11,346 nucleotides of DNA, from assembly GCA_002327865.1 (NCBI GenBank), contig DCUQ01000014.1:1-11346 (forward strand), written 5' to 3'. Shown piece after piece: positions 1 to 5,111 of this stretch (positions are counted from its first letter, which is position 1; each line of letters opens with the position of its first letter). The notes below the pieces were generated by a model that worked only from the letters and a program-made list of their open reading frames with translations, searched no databases and had not been told where the DNA came from. Both the position numbers and the translations under genes were made by a program. This stretch comes from Syntrophaceae bacterium UBA2210. GTDB lineage: Bacteria > Desulfobacterota > Syntrophia > Syntrophales > UBA2210.

Positions 1-1
1 T

Positions 2-196
2 CCATTTTTTTCAACCTATCTCAAAATGTCGGTTGCATCAAAAGAAGCAAGAGAGACTCACTATTGGTTGAGACTGCTGAAAGACAGTAATGTTTATTCA
101 GAAATTCGCTTGACAGAAGCAATCGATGAAGTAGAAACGCTGATTAAGCTATTGACATCCATAGTGAAAACCAGCCAGGCGAATATCAATTCTTAA
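2..196 (+). CDS. Four-helix-bundle protein, 3' end only (23S rRNA intervening-sequence protein family)
   Basis: The reading frame is open from the window edge and ends in TAA at 194-196, leaving about 64 C-terminal residues. They include SVASKEARETHYWLRLLKDS and then an acidic/hydrophobic helix with EAIDEVETLIKLLTSIVKT. This is the typical C-terminal half of the small (about 120-residue) four-helix-bundle proteins first known from intervening sequences in 23S rRNA genes and now common as orphan genes. I know of no established biochemical role for the orphan members. The first half is outside the window, so the start and upstream context are unknown. An internal ATG at 26 could start a shorter product, but the residues before it (FFSTYLKM) look like the normal preceding helix, so this is a cut-off gene and not a short one. 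An A/T-rich repeat tract begins at its stop codon. Family recognition is fairly secure. Confidence 0.8.
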   Translation, partial: PFFSTYLKMSVASKEARETHYWLRLLKDSNVYSEIRLTEAIDEVETLIKLLTSIVKTSQANINS

Positions 197-358
197 TTCT
201 TAATGTTAAATTATGAATAAAAAAACAATTAAGCATTTAAAATTTAACATTGCGGCTATGGTTGCCTTTGATGCTTTTTAATCCAACATTTAAAATTTAA
301 CATTAAACATTGTTTTACCAGGGGGTTTTTCATTAAACATTCAACATTCAACATTAAA
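187..358 (+). repeat. A/T-rich AACATT heptad tracts before the decarboxylase gene
   Basis: Three blocks (187-252, 281-312, 331-358) are built from variants of ATTCAAC/ATTTAAC/ATTAAAC units with a loose period of about 7. The first two end in CATTG. The third holds two clean ATTCAAC units and runs into the coding sequence at 353-360. Between the blocks lie short unrelated spacers (253-280 and 313-330), the second containing AGGGGG at 320-325. Similar tracts occur at 1327-1396, 2100-2175, 2426-2474 and 9799-9842, always on the same strand. Confidence 0.75.
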
Positions 359-1282
359 AATCGTATCTTAGTTACCGGCGGAGCCGGATTTCTCGGTTCC
401 CACCTGTGCGACCGGCTGGTCGAAGAGGGTCACGATGTCCTGTGCCTCGACAACTTCTTTACCGGCGGGAAGGAAAACGTGAGTCATCTCCTCGGAAAAC
501 CCAATTTCGAGCTGATACGTCACGACCTGGTGCAGCCGATTTTTCTCGAAGTCGACCAGATATACAACCTGGCATGTCCCGCATCGCCGATCCATTACCA
601 GTACAACCCGGTGAAAACCGTCAAGACCAATGTCATGGGCGCCATCCACATGCTCGGGCTCGCGAAAAGGGTGAAAGCCAGGATTCTCCAGGCATCCACC
701 AGCGAAGTCTACGGAGACCCGACCGTTCACCCGCAGACCGAAGACTACCGCGGTAATGTAAACCCCATAGGGACACGGTCCTGCTACGACGAGGGTAAAC
801 GCTGCGCCGAAACCCTCTTCTTCGACTACCACCGGCAGAACAACGTGGATATCAGGGTAGTAAGAATATTCAATACCTACGGTCCTAGAATGCACCCGGA
901 CGACGGAAGGGTAGTCAGCAATTTTATAGTCCATGCCCTGAATAACAGCGATATTACCGTCTTCGGAGACGGAACCCAGACACGGTCATTCTGCTACGTC
1001 GACGACATGGTCGAAGGAATAATCCGGATGATGAACCTGCCCGGTAATTTCACCGGTCCTGTGAACCTGGGAAACCCCGGCGAATTCAGCATGCTGGAGC
1101 TGGCTGAAAAAATCATAGAATTAACGCGGTCGCAATCGAAAATCGTTTTCGGCACGCTGCCGCAGGACGATCCTATGCACCGCCGCCCCGATATCACCTT
1201 GGCAAAAGAAAAACTCCGATGGGAACCGAAGATCGATCTCGAAGAAGGACTGAAGAAAACAATAACCTACTTTAAAAGATAG
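353..1282 (+). CDS. uxs: UDP-glucuronate decarboxylase (UDP-xylose synthase), no canonical start codon
   Basis: This cytoplasmic short-chain dehydrogenase/reductase would convert UDP-glucuronate to UDP-xylose with a bound NAD+. Counting from the ATT at 353, the Rossmann motif [11 protein letters not shown] is at residues 8-18. The UXS-typical [13 protein letters not shown] follows near residues 71-83, STSEVYGDP near 115-123, and the catalytic YxxxK is Y145-K149 inside YDEGKR, the family hallmark. [15 protein letters not shown] is also typical. Homology starts immediately at KNRILVTGG, yet the open frame reaches back only to 272 and holds no ATG, GTG or TTG before GTG 479, which would delete the nucleotide-binding site. 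The best candidates are ATT 353 (309 aa, the usual family N terminus) and ATT 332 (316 aa), the latter 6 nt after AGGGGG. Function is very likely; the start is unresolved. Confidence 0.9.
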   Translation: MKNRILVTGGAGFLGSHLCDRLVEEGHDVLCLDNFFTGGKENVSHLLGKPNFELIRHDLVQPIFLEVDQIYNLACPASPIHYQYNPVKTVKTNVMGAIHMLGLAKRVKARILQASTSEVYGDPTVHPQTEDYRGNVNPIGTRSCYDEGKRCAETLFFDYHRQNNVDIRVVRIFNTYGPRMHPDDGRVVSNFIVHALNNSDITVFGDGTQTRSFCYVDDMVEGIIRMMNLPGNFTGPVNLGNPGEFSMLELAEKIIELTRSQSKIVFGTLPQDDPMHRRPDITLAKEKLRWEPKIDLEEGLKKTITYFKR

Positions 1283-1326
1283 AAAGTCCCTGCTTACTAT
1301 CCTTTTTTATTCGCTCGCTGTTCAGT

Positions 1327-1396
1327 TCAAAATTAAGCATTGTTTCTTGGTTTTTAGTTTTTCAATTAAACATTAAGCATTCAAAATCAAGCATTG
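1327..1396 (+). repeat. A/T-rich CATTG-ending tracts before the acetyltransferase
   Basis: Two short blocks lie here (1327-1342 and 1362-1396). Both consist of TTAAACATT/TTAAGCATT/TCAAGCATT units and end in GCATTG. The second ends five bases before the ATG at 1402, so the tract takes the place where a ribosome binding site would be expected. The rest of the 119-nt gap, including CCTTTTTTATT after the previous stop codon, shows no convincing hairpin. Confidence 0.65.
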
Positions 1397-1401
1397 TTTT
1401 T

Positions 1402-2031
1402 ATGCGGCACTATCTCAAATATATGGCATGTAAATTCAGGGACGAGCCGTGGGAGCAGTTATTCTTTAATATCCTGGCCGGGTACCGGGGAACCGGCATA
1501 TCGATCTATTCCTATTACCTGGTTATGGAAGGTCTCTTCGGCGATCCCCCCCGCGCTCCGAAAACCGCGTCTCCGATTGAGATTCGTTTCCTTGGCCCGG
1601 AAGATATGGCGCAGATCGCGGCTATGCCGGAGCGGGATGTGCGCGAGCCGGTTATGCAAAAGCGTCTCCAGGCGGGAAACAAATGCCTCGGGGTACTGGA
1701 TGGGAGAAATGTTGTCGCTTTCACCTGGTGTAATCTCGAACATTGCCATTTCACGGAGCATCCGTTTCCACTCGCAAAAGACGAAGCTTACCTGTTCGAT
1801 GCCCATACCTCGAAAAAATACCGGGGTACGGGTATAGCGCCATATCTGCGATACCGCCTGTACGAGGAACTGGCAAAAACCGGCAGGACGAAACTTTACA
1901 GCATTACCATGCAACCAAACAAACCCTCCCTGCGCTTCAAATCGAAGCTCAACGCACGGATCGTCGGGAAAGGGTTATCGGTTGTGCTCTTTAAACGATG
2001 GCGCGTGGTGTCGAAGTTCTCCCCGGTATAA
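1402..2031 (+). CDS. GNAT-family N-acetyltransferase
   Basis: A 209-residue protein with a GNAT fold in its C-terminal two thirds. The acetyl-CoA pyrophosphate-binding motif A is KKYRGTGIAPYLRYRLYEEL (about 138-157, with R141-G142-T143-G144), preceded by the strand AYLFDAHTS and followed by the strand TKLYSITM and the NKPSLRFKSKLNAR helix typical of GNATs. The first 55 residues (YLKYMACKFRDEPWEQLFF...) precede the domain and I do not recognise them. GNATs of this kind occur in polysaccharide loci, where they could acetylate an amino-sugar nucleotide or a lipid carrier; the substrate cannot be read from the sequence. ATG 1402 fits the frame but has no Shine-Dalgarno site, because an A/T tract ending in CATTG lies directly upstream. 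ATG 1423 is an alternative. The domain is secure, the role inferred only from neighbours. Confidence 0.85.
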   Translation: MRHYLKYMACKFRDEPWEQLFFNILAGYRGTGISIYSYYLVMEGLFGDPPRAPKTASPIEIRFLGPEDMAQIAAMPERDVREPVMQKRLQAGNKCLGVLDGRNVVAFTWCNLEHCHFTEHPFPLAKDEAYLFDAHTSKKYRGTGIAPYLRYRLYEELAKTGRTKLYSITMQPNKPSLRFKSKLNARIVGKGLSVVLFKRWRVVSKFSPV

Positions 2032-2066
2032 AACAAAACGGGGTCAGGCCTGTTGGAGCCCAACCC

Positions 2067-2093
2067 GTCATACCGGTGAAAACCGGTATCCAG
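2067..2093 (+). repeat. GTCAT/ATCCAG hairpin repeat, GAAA loop
   Basis: A 27-nt unit with stem TACCGGT (2071-2077), loop GAAA and stem ACCGGTA (2082-2088), flanked by GTCA and TCCAG. The loop-closing pair is T-A instead of the more common C-G, so pairing is kept by a paired change. Confidence 0.85.
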
Positions 2094-2099
2094 AAAAAG

Positions 2100-2175
2100 C
2101 ATTGCTATTAAACATTGTCCTTCTGTCTGTTTTCAATCTTTTAATTAACCATTAATAATTAAGCATTCAACATTG
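2100..2175 (+). repeat. A/T-rich CATTG-ending tracts
   Basis: Two blocks (2100-2116 and 2132-2175) each end in CATTG. The second starts with TTCAATCTTTTAATTAA (2132-2148), which occurs identically at 9799-9815, and it is followed by a hairpin repeat at both places. Confidence 0.65.
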
Positions 2176-2190
2176 CAGTCAAGCTCCTCC

Positions 2191-2236
2191 GTCATTCCGG
2201 CACTCTTTTGTCATACCGGCGAAGGCCGGTATCCAG
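2191..2236 (+). repeat. Half hairpin repeat followed by full copy
   Basis: The left half only (GTCATTCCGGC, 2191-2201) is followed after eight bases by a full unit (2210-2236) with stem TACCGGC, loop GAAG and stem GCCGGTA. The same half-plus-full arrangement, with a similar T-rich spacer, recurs at 7604-7649. Confidence 0.8.
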
Positions 2237-2247
2237 AAAAATAACAC

Positions 2248-2285
2248 TGGATTCCGTGTCGTGCTTCGCGTGCACGGAATGACAA
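2248..2285 (-). repeat. 38-nt CCGTG/CACGG palindromic element, copy 1
   Basis: Outer arms ATTCCGTG and CACGGAAT enclose a variable centre with GTGCTTCGCG. Read on the minus strand it has the same GTCATTCC...GGAATCCA ends as the 27-nt hairpin repeats. It is identical base for base to 3496-3533. Confidence 0.8.
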
Positions 2286-2292
2286 AAAGGGG

Positions 2293-2319
2293 CTGGACAC
2301 CGGTTTGCACCGGAATGAC
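2293..2319 (-). repeat. GTCAT/TCCAG hairpin repeat, minus orientation, GCAA loop
   Basis: On the minus strand the unit reads GTCATTCCGGT, loop GCAA, ACCGGTGTCCAG. The loop is again GNRA when read on the strand that begins with GTCAT. Confidence 0.8.
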
Positions 2320-2350
2320 AACTTTGACATATATTGTTGCCGCAGTAATT
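2314..2350 (-). repeat. 37-nt inverted repeat flanking cpsB, left copy
   Basis: The reverse complement of this segment matches 3326-3362 at 32 of 37 positions by hand alignment, including the shared blocks CGGCAA and AATATATGTCAAAG and the GTCATT that opens a hairpin repeat. The two copies face each other across the cpsB gene. Confidence 0.7.
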
Positions 2351-2362
2351 ATGACAGCAGTT

Positions 2363-2400
2363 CCTTGGACCCTCGGCCCCTTGAACCCTTGAACCCTGCC
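2363..2400. repeat. C-rich tandem repeat, 8-bp period
   Basis: Consecutive 8-bp units CCTTGGAC, CCTCGGCC, CCTTGAAC, CCTTGAAC and a partial CCTGCC. The tract lies between two direct copies of TTGCCGCAGTAAT (2337-2349 and 2415-2427). Confidence 0.75.
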
Positions 2401-2425
2401 TTTAACCTCTTTAATTGCCGCAGTA

Positions 2426-2474
2426 ATAATTAACCATTCAACATTTAACATTTAACATTTAACATTAAACATCG
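2426..2474 (+). repeat. A/T-rich heptad tract abutting the cpsB start
   Basis: ATTCAAC and ATTTAAC units of period 7 (CCATTCAACATTTAACATTT, then further ATTTAAC and ATTAAAC) end in CATCG at 2470-2474, two bases before the TTG start codon of cpsB. No purine-rich ribosome binding site is present. Confidence 0.75.
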
Positions 2475-2476
2475 CT

Positions 2477-3289
2477 TTGATCGATCTGCACTGTCACATT
2501 ATTCCCGGTATCGACGACGGGCCGAAACTGCTCGAGGAGTCCCTCGAAATGTGCCGGATCGCCGTGAGCGACGGTATATCGAAGGTGGTTTGTACCCCCC
2601 ACAACACGACGGGAAAATACAGTAACGGCCGCGAAAAGATCATAAGGCATGTGAACGAACTGCAGGCGGCGATAAACGAGAATGGGATCCCGCTGATCCT
2701 GTTCCCCGGTTGCGAGATTCAACTCGAACCCGGTCTTGTCGCGAGGATAAGGGAAGGGGAACTGATGACGGTAAACGATTCCGGGAAATACGTTATCCTG
2801 GAACTGCCCGGCGAGGCGCTTCCCCATAACATGGAAGAGATCATATCTTTCTTCGTGTTCGCCGGGCTTGTTCCGATTATCTCCCACCCGGAAAGAAACC
2901 CGGCTCTTATCAGAAATCCGGAAATAATTTACCGGATGGTAACACTGGGAGCGTTGACCCAGCTGACCACATCCAGTCTTAACGGGCGTTTCGGCAGCGA
3001 GATCGAAGCATTTTCCGTATCTCTCCTGGAACACGATCTGGTTCACATGATGGTAACGGATGCCCACTCGAGCACGCGGAGAAGGCCGGTCTTCTCGGAG
3101 GCGCTGAATCGCCTGAAAAGGATAGTGGGCGAGGAAGCCGCGATGGAGATGGTCCGGGAGGTCCCCGGCAGGATATTGAACGGGGAAGATATCGACACGC
3201 GGTTTCCCGTACCGTGGAAGAAGGAATCGGTCCGCAAGCGAAGATCCTTTATGCCGGGAATTTTCAGGAAACGCTCCATTAGTTCTTGA
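2477..3289 (+). CDS. cpsB: PHP-family protein-tyrosine phosphatase, CpsB/CapC/YwqE type
   Basis: A 270-residue manganese-dependent phosphatase of the PHP fold that would dephosphorylate the tyrosine cluster of the BY-kinase encoded two genes downstream. All metal and catalytic landmarks of the family are visible: H5 and H7 in MIDLHCHIIPGIDDG, H42 in TPHN, E80 in PGCEIQLEP, E109 in YVILELPG, H137 and R140 in SHPERN, and D195-H197 in VTDAHSS. The protein begins with TTG at 2477, which reproduces the usual MIDxHxH family start exactly, so no N-terminal part is missing; there is no Shine-Dalgarno site and an A/T tract ends two bases upstream. The final 25 residues are basic (KKESVRKRRS). PHP phosphatases partner BY-kinases in many Gram-positives and in some Gram-negatives in place of the low-molecular-weight enzyme Wzb. 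The gene sits between inverted 37-nt repeats. Confidence 0.9.
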   Translation: MIDLHCHIIPGIDDGPKLLEESLEMCRIAVSDGISKVVCTPHNTTGKYSNGREKIIRHVNELQAAINENGIPLILFPGCEIQLEPGLVARIREGELMTVNDSGKYVILELPGEALPHNMEEIISFFVFAGLVPIISHPERNPALIRNPEIIYRMVTLGALTQLTTSSLNGRFGSEIEAFSVSLLEHDLVHMMVTDAHSSTRRRPVFSEALNRLKRIVGEEAAMEMVREVPGRILNGEDIDTRFPVPWKKESVRKRRSFMPGIFRKRSISS

Positions 3290-3325
3290 CAAGGCAGACT
3301 GCCGAATATAGCTTGACTGAACGGT

Positions 3326-3362
3326 TATTACTTCGGCAATAATATATGTCAAAGCCGTCATT
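3326..3362 (+). repeat. 37-nt inverted repeat flanking cpsB, right copy
   Basis: Partner of 2314-2350 in opposite orientation, with differences at five positions. The pair encloses about 1.05 kb containing cpsB and its A/T leader. Confidence 0.7.
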
Positions 3363-3367
3363 TCTCT

Positions 3368-3386
3368 GTCATTCCGGTGAAAATCG
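3368..3386 (+). repeat. Degenerate hairpin repeat, GAAA loop
   Basis: GTCATTCCGGT, loop GAAA and ATCGG form a shortened unit in which one stem pair would be G-U in RNA. The right end (ATCCAG) is lost. Confidence 0.55.
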
Positions 3387-3408
3387 GGGTTGCGAATAAA
3401 AAAAAGAA

Positions 3409-3435
3409 CTGGATACCGGCTTTCGCCGGTATGAC
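3409..3435 (-). repeat. Consensus hairpin repeat, minus orientation
   Basis: On the minus strand this is the exact consensus: GTCATACCGGC, loop GAAA, GCCGGTATCCAG, identical over 27 nt to the + strand copies at 7690-7716 and 9858-9884. Confidence 0.9.
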
Positions 3436-3443
3436 GCACTGGG

Positions 3444-3478
3444 CTGGATACCCCCGTATCAAGTACGGGGTAATCCAG
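3444..3478. repeat. CTGGAT...ATCCAG palindrome with TACGGGG arms
   Basis: Near-perfect palindrome: CTGGAT and ATCCAG ends, inner arms CCCCGTA and TACGGGG, centre TCAAG. Its left part resembles 8017-8042, directly after the GIY-YIG gene. Confidence 0.7.
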
Positions 3479-3495
3479 GAGCTGCCTGATAACAA

Positions 3496-3533
3496 TGGAT
3501 TCCGTGTCGTGCTTCGCGTGCACGGAATGACAA
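3496..3533 (-). repeat. 38-nt CCGTG/CACGG palindromic element, copy 2
   Basis: Identical to 2248-2285 over all 38 positions and in the same orientation, about 1.25 kb apart on the other side of cpsB. Confidence 0.8.
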
Positions 3534-3582
3534 CACGTTCCTTTAAATGGGTAAATCCATTATTCTCATATACGTTATGAAT

Positions 3583-3599
3583 GCCGGGCCAGGCCCGGC
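3583..3599. repeat. Perfect GC hairpin upstream of wza
   Basis: GCCGGGCC and GGCCCGGC form an 8-bp perfect stem around a single A. The following CGTGACG is a GTCAC-type end on the minus strand, so this looks like a diverged member of the repeat family. No T-run follows, so it is not a standard terminator. Confidence 0.65.
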
Positions 3600-3634
3600 G
3601 TGACGAATAAAACGTTACGCAAAGATTTCGCGAT

Positions 3635-3639
3635 AAGGG
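3635..3639 (+). promoter_or_regulatory. Ribosome binding site deciding the wza start
   Basis: AAGGG lies 8 nt before ATG 3648. It favours that start over the in-frame GTG at 3600, which falls in a repeat end and would put 16 extra residues before a lipoprotein signal peptide. Confidence 0.6.
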
Positions 3640-3647
3640 TAATCGAG

Positions 3648-5093
3648 ATGAAAAAATATGTCAGCATCATAATGGTATGTATATTTGCCGGTTTTATCTG
3701 CGCGTGCGCTCACCCGGTCGTCAGGGAAATTTCTCCCCGGAATGAACAGAGCTCGCAACTTTCCTGGGACAAGGAAACTAATAAATGGGTTTTCAAAGCA
3801 GCTTCCCCAGCCGCCGGCAATCCCCCCGAATCACCGCTTCCCTCCTTCGCAAAAACAGTCCCCGTGCCTCAGATGAAAGAGGGCGAACGCACATTGATCG
3901 AGCTTAAGAAAAATGTGCTGACGAAAGAAGACTACCTGAAAGCCAGGTTTGCCGGTAAAGAAATCGTCATGCCGGAAGACCTGCCGAAAAACGGGGAACG
4001 GGTAAAATACGAGATAGGCATCGACGACGTCCTCAATATCTACATATGGAAAAATGAAGATATATCGATGGATGTACCCGTAAGATCCGACGGAAACGTG
4101 TCGCTTCCCCTGATAGGCGATGTTTACGCCGCCGGGCTGGACATCCCGGAGTTCAAGGCGATTATCGCCGAAAAATACGACGCGTACATAAAAGATCCCC
4201 AGATCACCGTAACGTGCAAGGTGCCGAACAGTCTGCAGGTATCCGTCGTGGGGGCCATAGCAAAACCTGAAACCTATGTCGGCCCGTCCACAATGACCTA
4301 CACGCTGAGAGGCGACAGGACGCTGCTGTCCATCCTGTCCGTCGTCTCGATAGAACCGGATGCCGATCTGGCCGAGTCTTACGTCATCAGGGGCGAGACG
4401 GTGATCCCGGTCGATCTGAAGGCCCTTCTAGAAGATGGCGACACCAGTCAGAATGTCACCCTTCACCCCGGGGACACCGTGGTAATATCTGAACCCCTGA
4501 AAGAGATCGTCCTGCTCGGAGAGGTGAAAAACCCGGGGAGATACAAGACGAAAAGAAGCTCCAGCATTCTCGACGCGCTTTCACGGGCGGGGGGTATAAA
4601 CTCTGATACCGCTAACCTGTACATGGCCTACCTGGCCAGGGACAACGACATACTCCCGATAAACTTCAAGAGGCTCCTCGATTACGGCGATATGAACCAG
4701 AACATACTCCTGAACGACGGAGACATTGTCTATATTCCCAACAATAATGAAAACAAGGTATTTGTCGTTGGCGAGGTTACTACACCCGGGGTACAGTATT
4801 TTACGGATCCTCTGGATCTGATGGAAGCAATAAGCGCGTGCAGAGGATTCAAGGAGACCGCCAACCGTTCCCAGGTCGTCGTTGTAAGGGGCAACCCCCG
4901 CGATCCCAAAGTGTATTCCGTAAACGTTCTCGAAATGATGAAGGGCGGAAGCCTGGAGAGATTCTATCTCGAAAGGGGCGATACCGTCTATGTGGCCAGG
5001 ACGGCCATCGCGGACTGGAATGTTTTCCTGAACCAGGTACTTCCCACGATAACAACGACGCGAGTAATACAGACCATTATCAAAGACTTCTAA
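3648..5093 (+). CDS. wza: Polysaccharide export outer-membrane lipoprotein, Wza family
   Basis: A 481-residue precursor that would form the outer-membrane end of the export channel. The N terminus MKKYVSIIMVCIFAGFICAC is a lipoprotein signal peptide with lipobox I-C-A-C and lipidated Cys20. A proline-rich linker (about 50-80) is followed by the polysaccharide-export (PES) domain at about 120-190, including GIDDVLNIYIW and the RSDGNVSLPLIGDV segment. Three SLBB-like repeats come next at about 196-281, 286-364 and 370-450, two with the recurring VxVxGExxxPGxY motif (VLLGEVKNPGRY, VFVVGEVTTPGVQY). The amphipathic C-terminal segment (DWNVFLNQVLP... to IIKDF) is where Wza places its membrane-spanning helix. 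Start chosen from the lipoprotein signal and AAGGG upstream. The kinase gene follows after 18 nt, so both are surely one transcript, matching the physical Wza-Wzc pairing. Confidence 0.92.
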   Translation: MKKYVSIIMVCIFAGFICACAHPVVREISPRNEQSSQLSWDKETNKWVFKAASPAAGNPPESPLPSFAKTVPVPQMKEGERTLIELKKNVLTKEDYLKARFAGKEIVMPEDLPKNGERVKYEIGIDDVLNIYIWKNEDISMDVPVRSDGNVSLPLIGDVYAAGLDIPEFKAIIAEKYDAYIKDPQITVTCKVPNSLQVSVVGAIAKPETYVGPSTMTYTLRGDRTLLSILSVVSIEPDADLAESYVIRGETVIPVDLKALLEDGDTSQNVTLHPGDTVVISEPLKEIVLLGEVKNPGRYKTKRSSSILDALSRAGGINSDTANLYMAYLARDNDILPINFKRLLDYGDMNQNILLNDGDIVYIPNNNENKVFVVGEVTTPGVQYFTDPLDLMEAISACRGFKETANRSQVVVVRGNPRDPKVYSVNVLEMMKGGSLERFYLERGDTVYVARTAIADWNVFLNQVLPTITTTRVIQTIIKDF

Positions 5094-5111
5094 GCACAGG
5101 GTGATAAAGAC

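Larger units (their letters stand above)
2032..2476. other. Gene-free 445-nt repeat mosaic
   Basis: No plausible gene lies here. The stretch is made of an A/T tract pair, one full and one half-plus-full + strand hairpin repeat, two minus-strand hairpin repeats, a 37-nt element repeated inverted downstream of cpsB, an 8-bp-period C-rich tract and a final A/T tract that touches the cpsB start codon. These parts are listed separately. A CGGGGTCAG motif at 2039-2047 also occurs inverted near 9940. Confidence 0.7.
3290..3647. other. Gene-free 358-nt repeat mosaic upstream of wza
   Basis: No gene is supported here. The stretch holds the right 37-nt inverted repeat, a degenerate and a perfect hairpin repeat, two further palindromes of the same end type, and a GC-rich perfect hairpin at 3583-3599. 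Near the left edge TTGACA (3286-3291) overlaps the cpsB stop, with TATAGC at 3307-3312. The 15-bp spacing is too short for a confident promoter call. Confidence 0.6.

Noticed and set aside
213..281. 22-codon open frame starting ATGAATAAAAAAACA
   Set aside because: It translates the A/T tract itself, has no ribosome binding site and no recognisable product.
368..934. 188-codon open frame on the minus strand inside the decarboxylase gene
   Set aside because: It is the antisense shadow of a clear UXS coding sequence and its product resembles no family I know. The same applies to the long minus-strand frames at 2465-3523, 4581-5459, 8831-9454 and 10557-11303.
3286..3312. TTGACA with TATAGC as a sigma-70 promoter for wza
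   Set aside because: The spacing is 15 bp, the -10 match is partial and it overlaps the cpsB stop codon. It could be real but the sequence alone does not carry the call.
3377..3580. 67-codon + strand frame upstream of wza
   Set aside because: It is made entirely of translated hairpin repeats (WIPAFAGMT-like peptides), a known false-gene pattern of such repeats.
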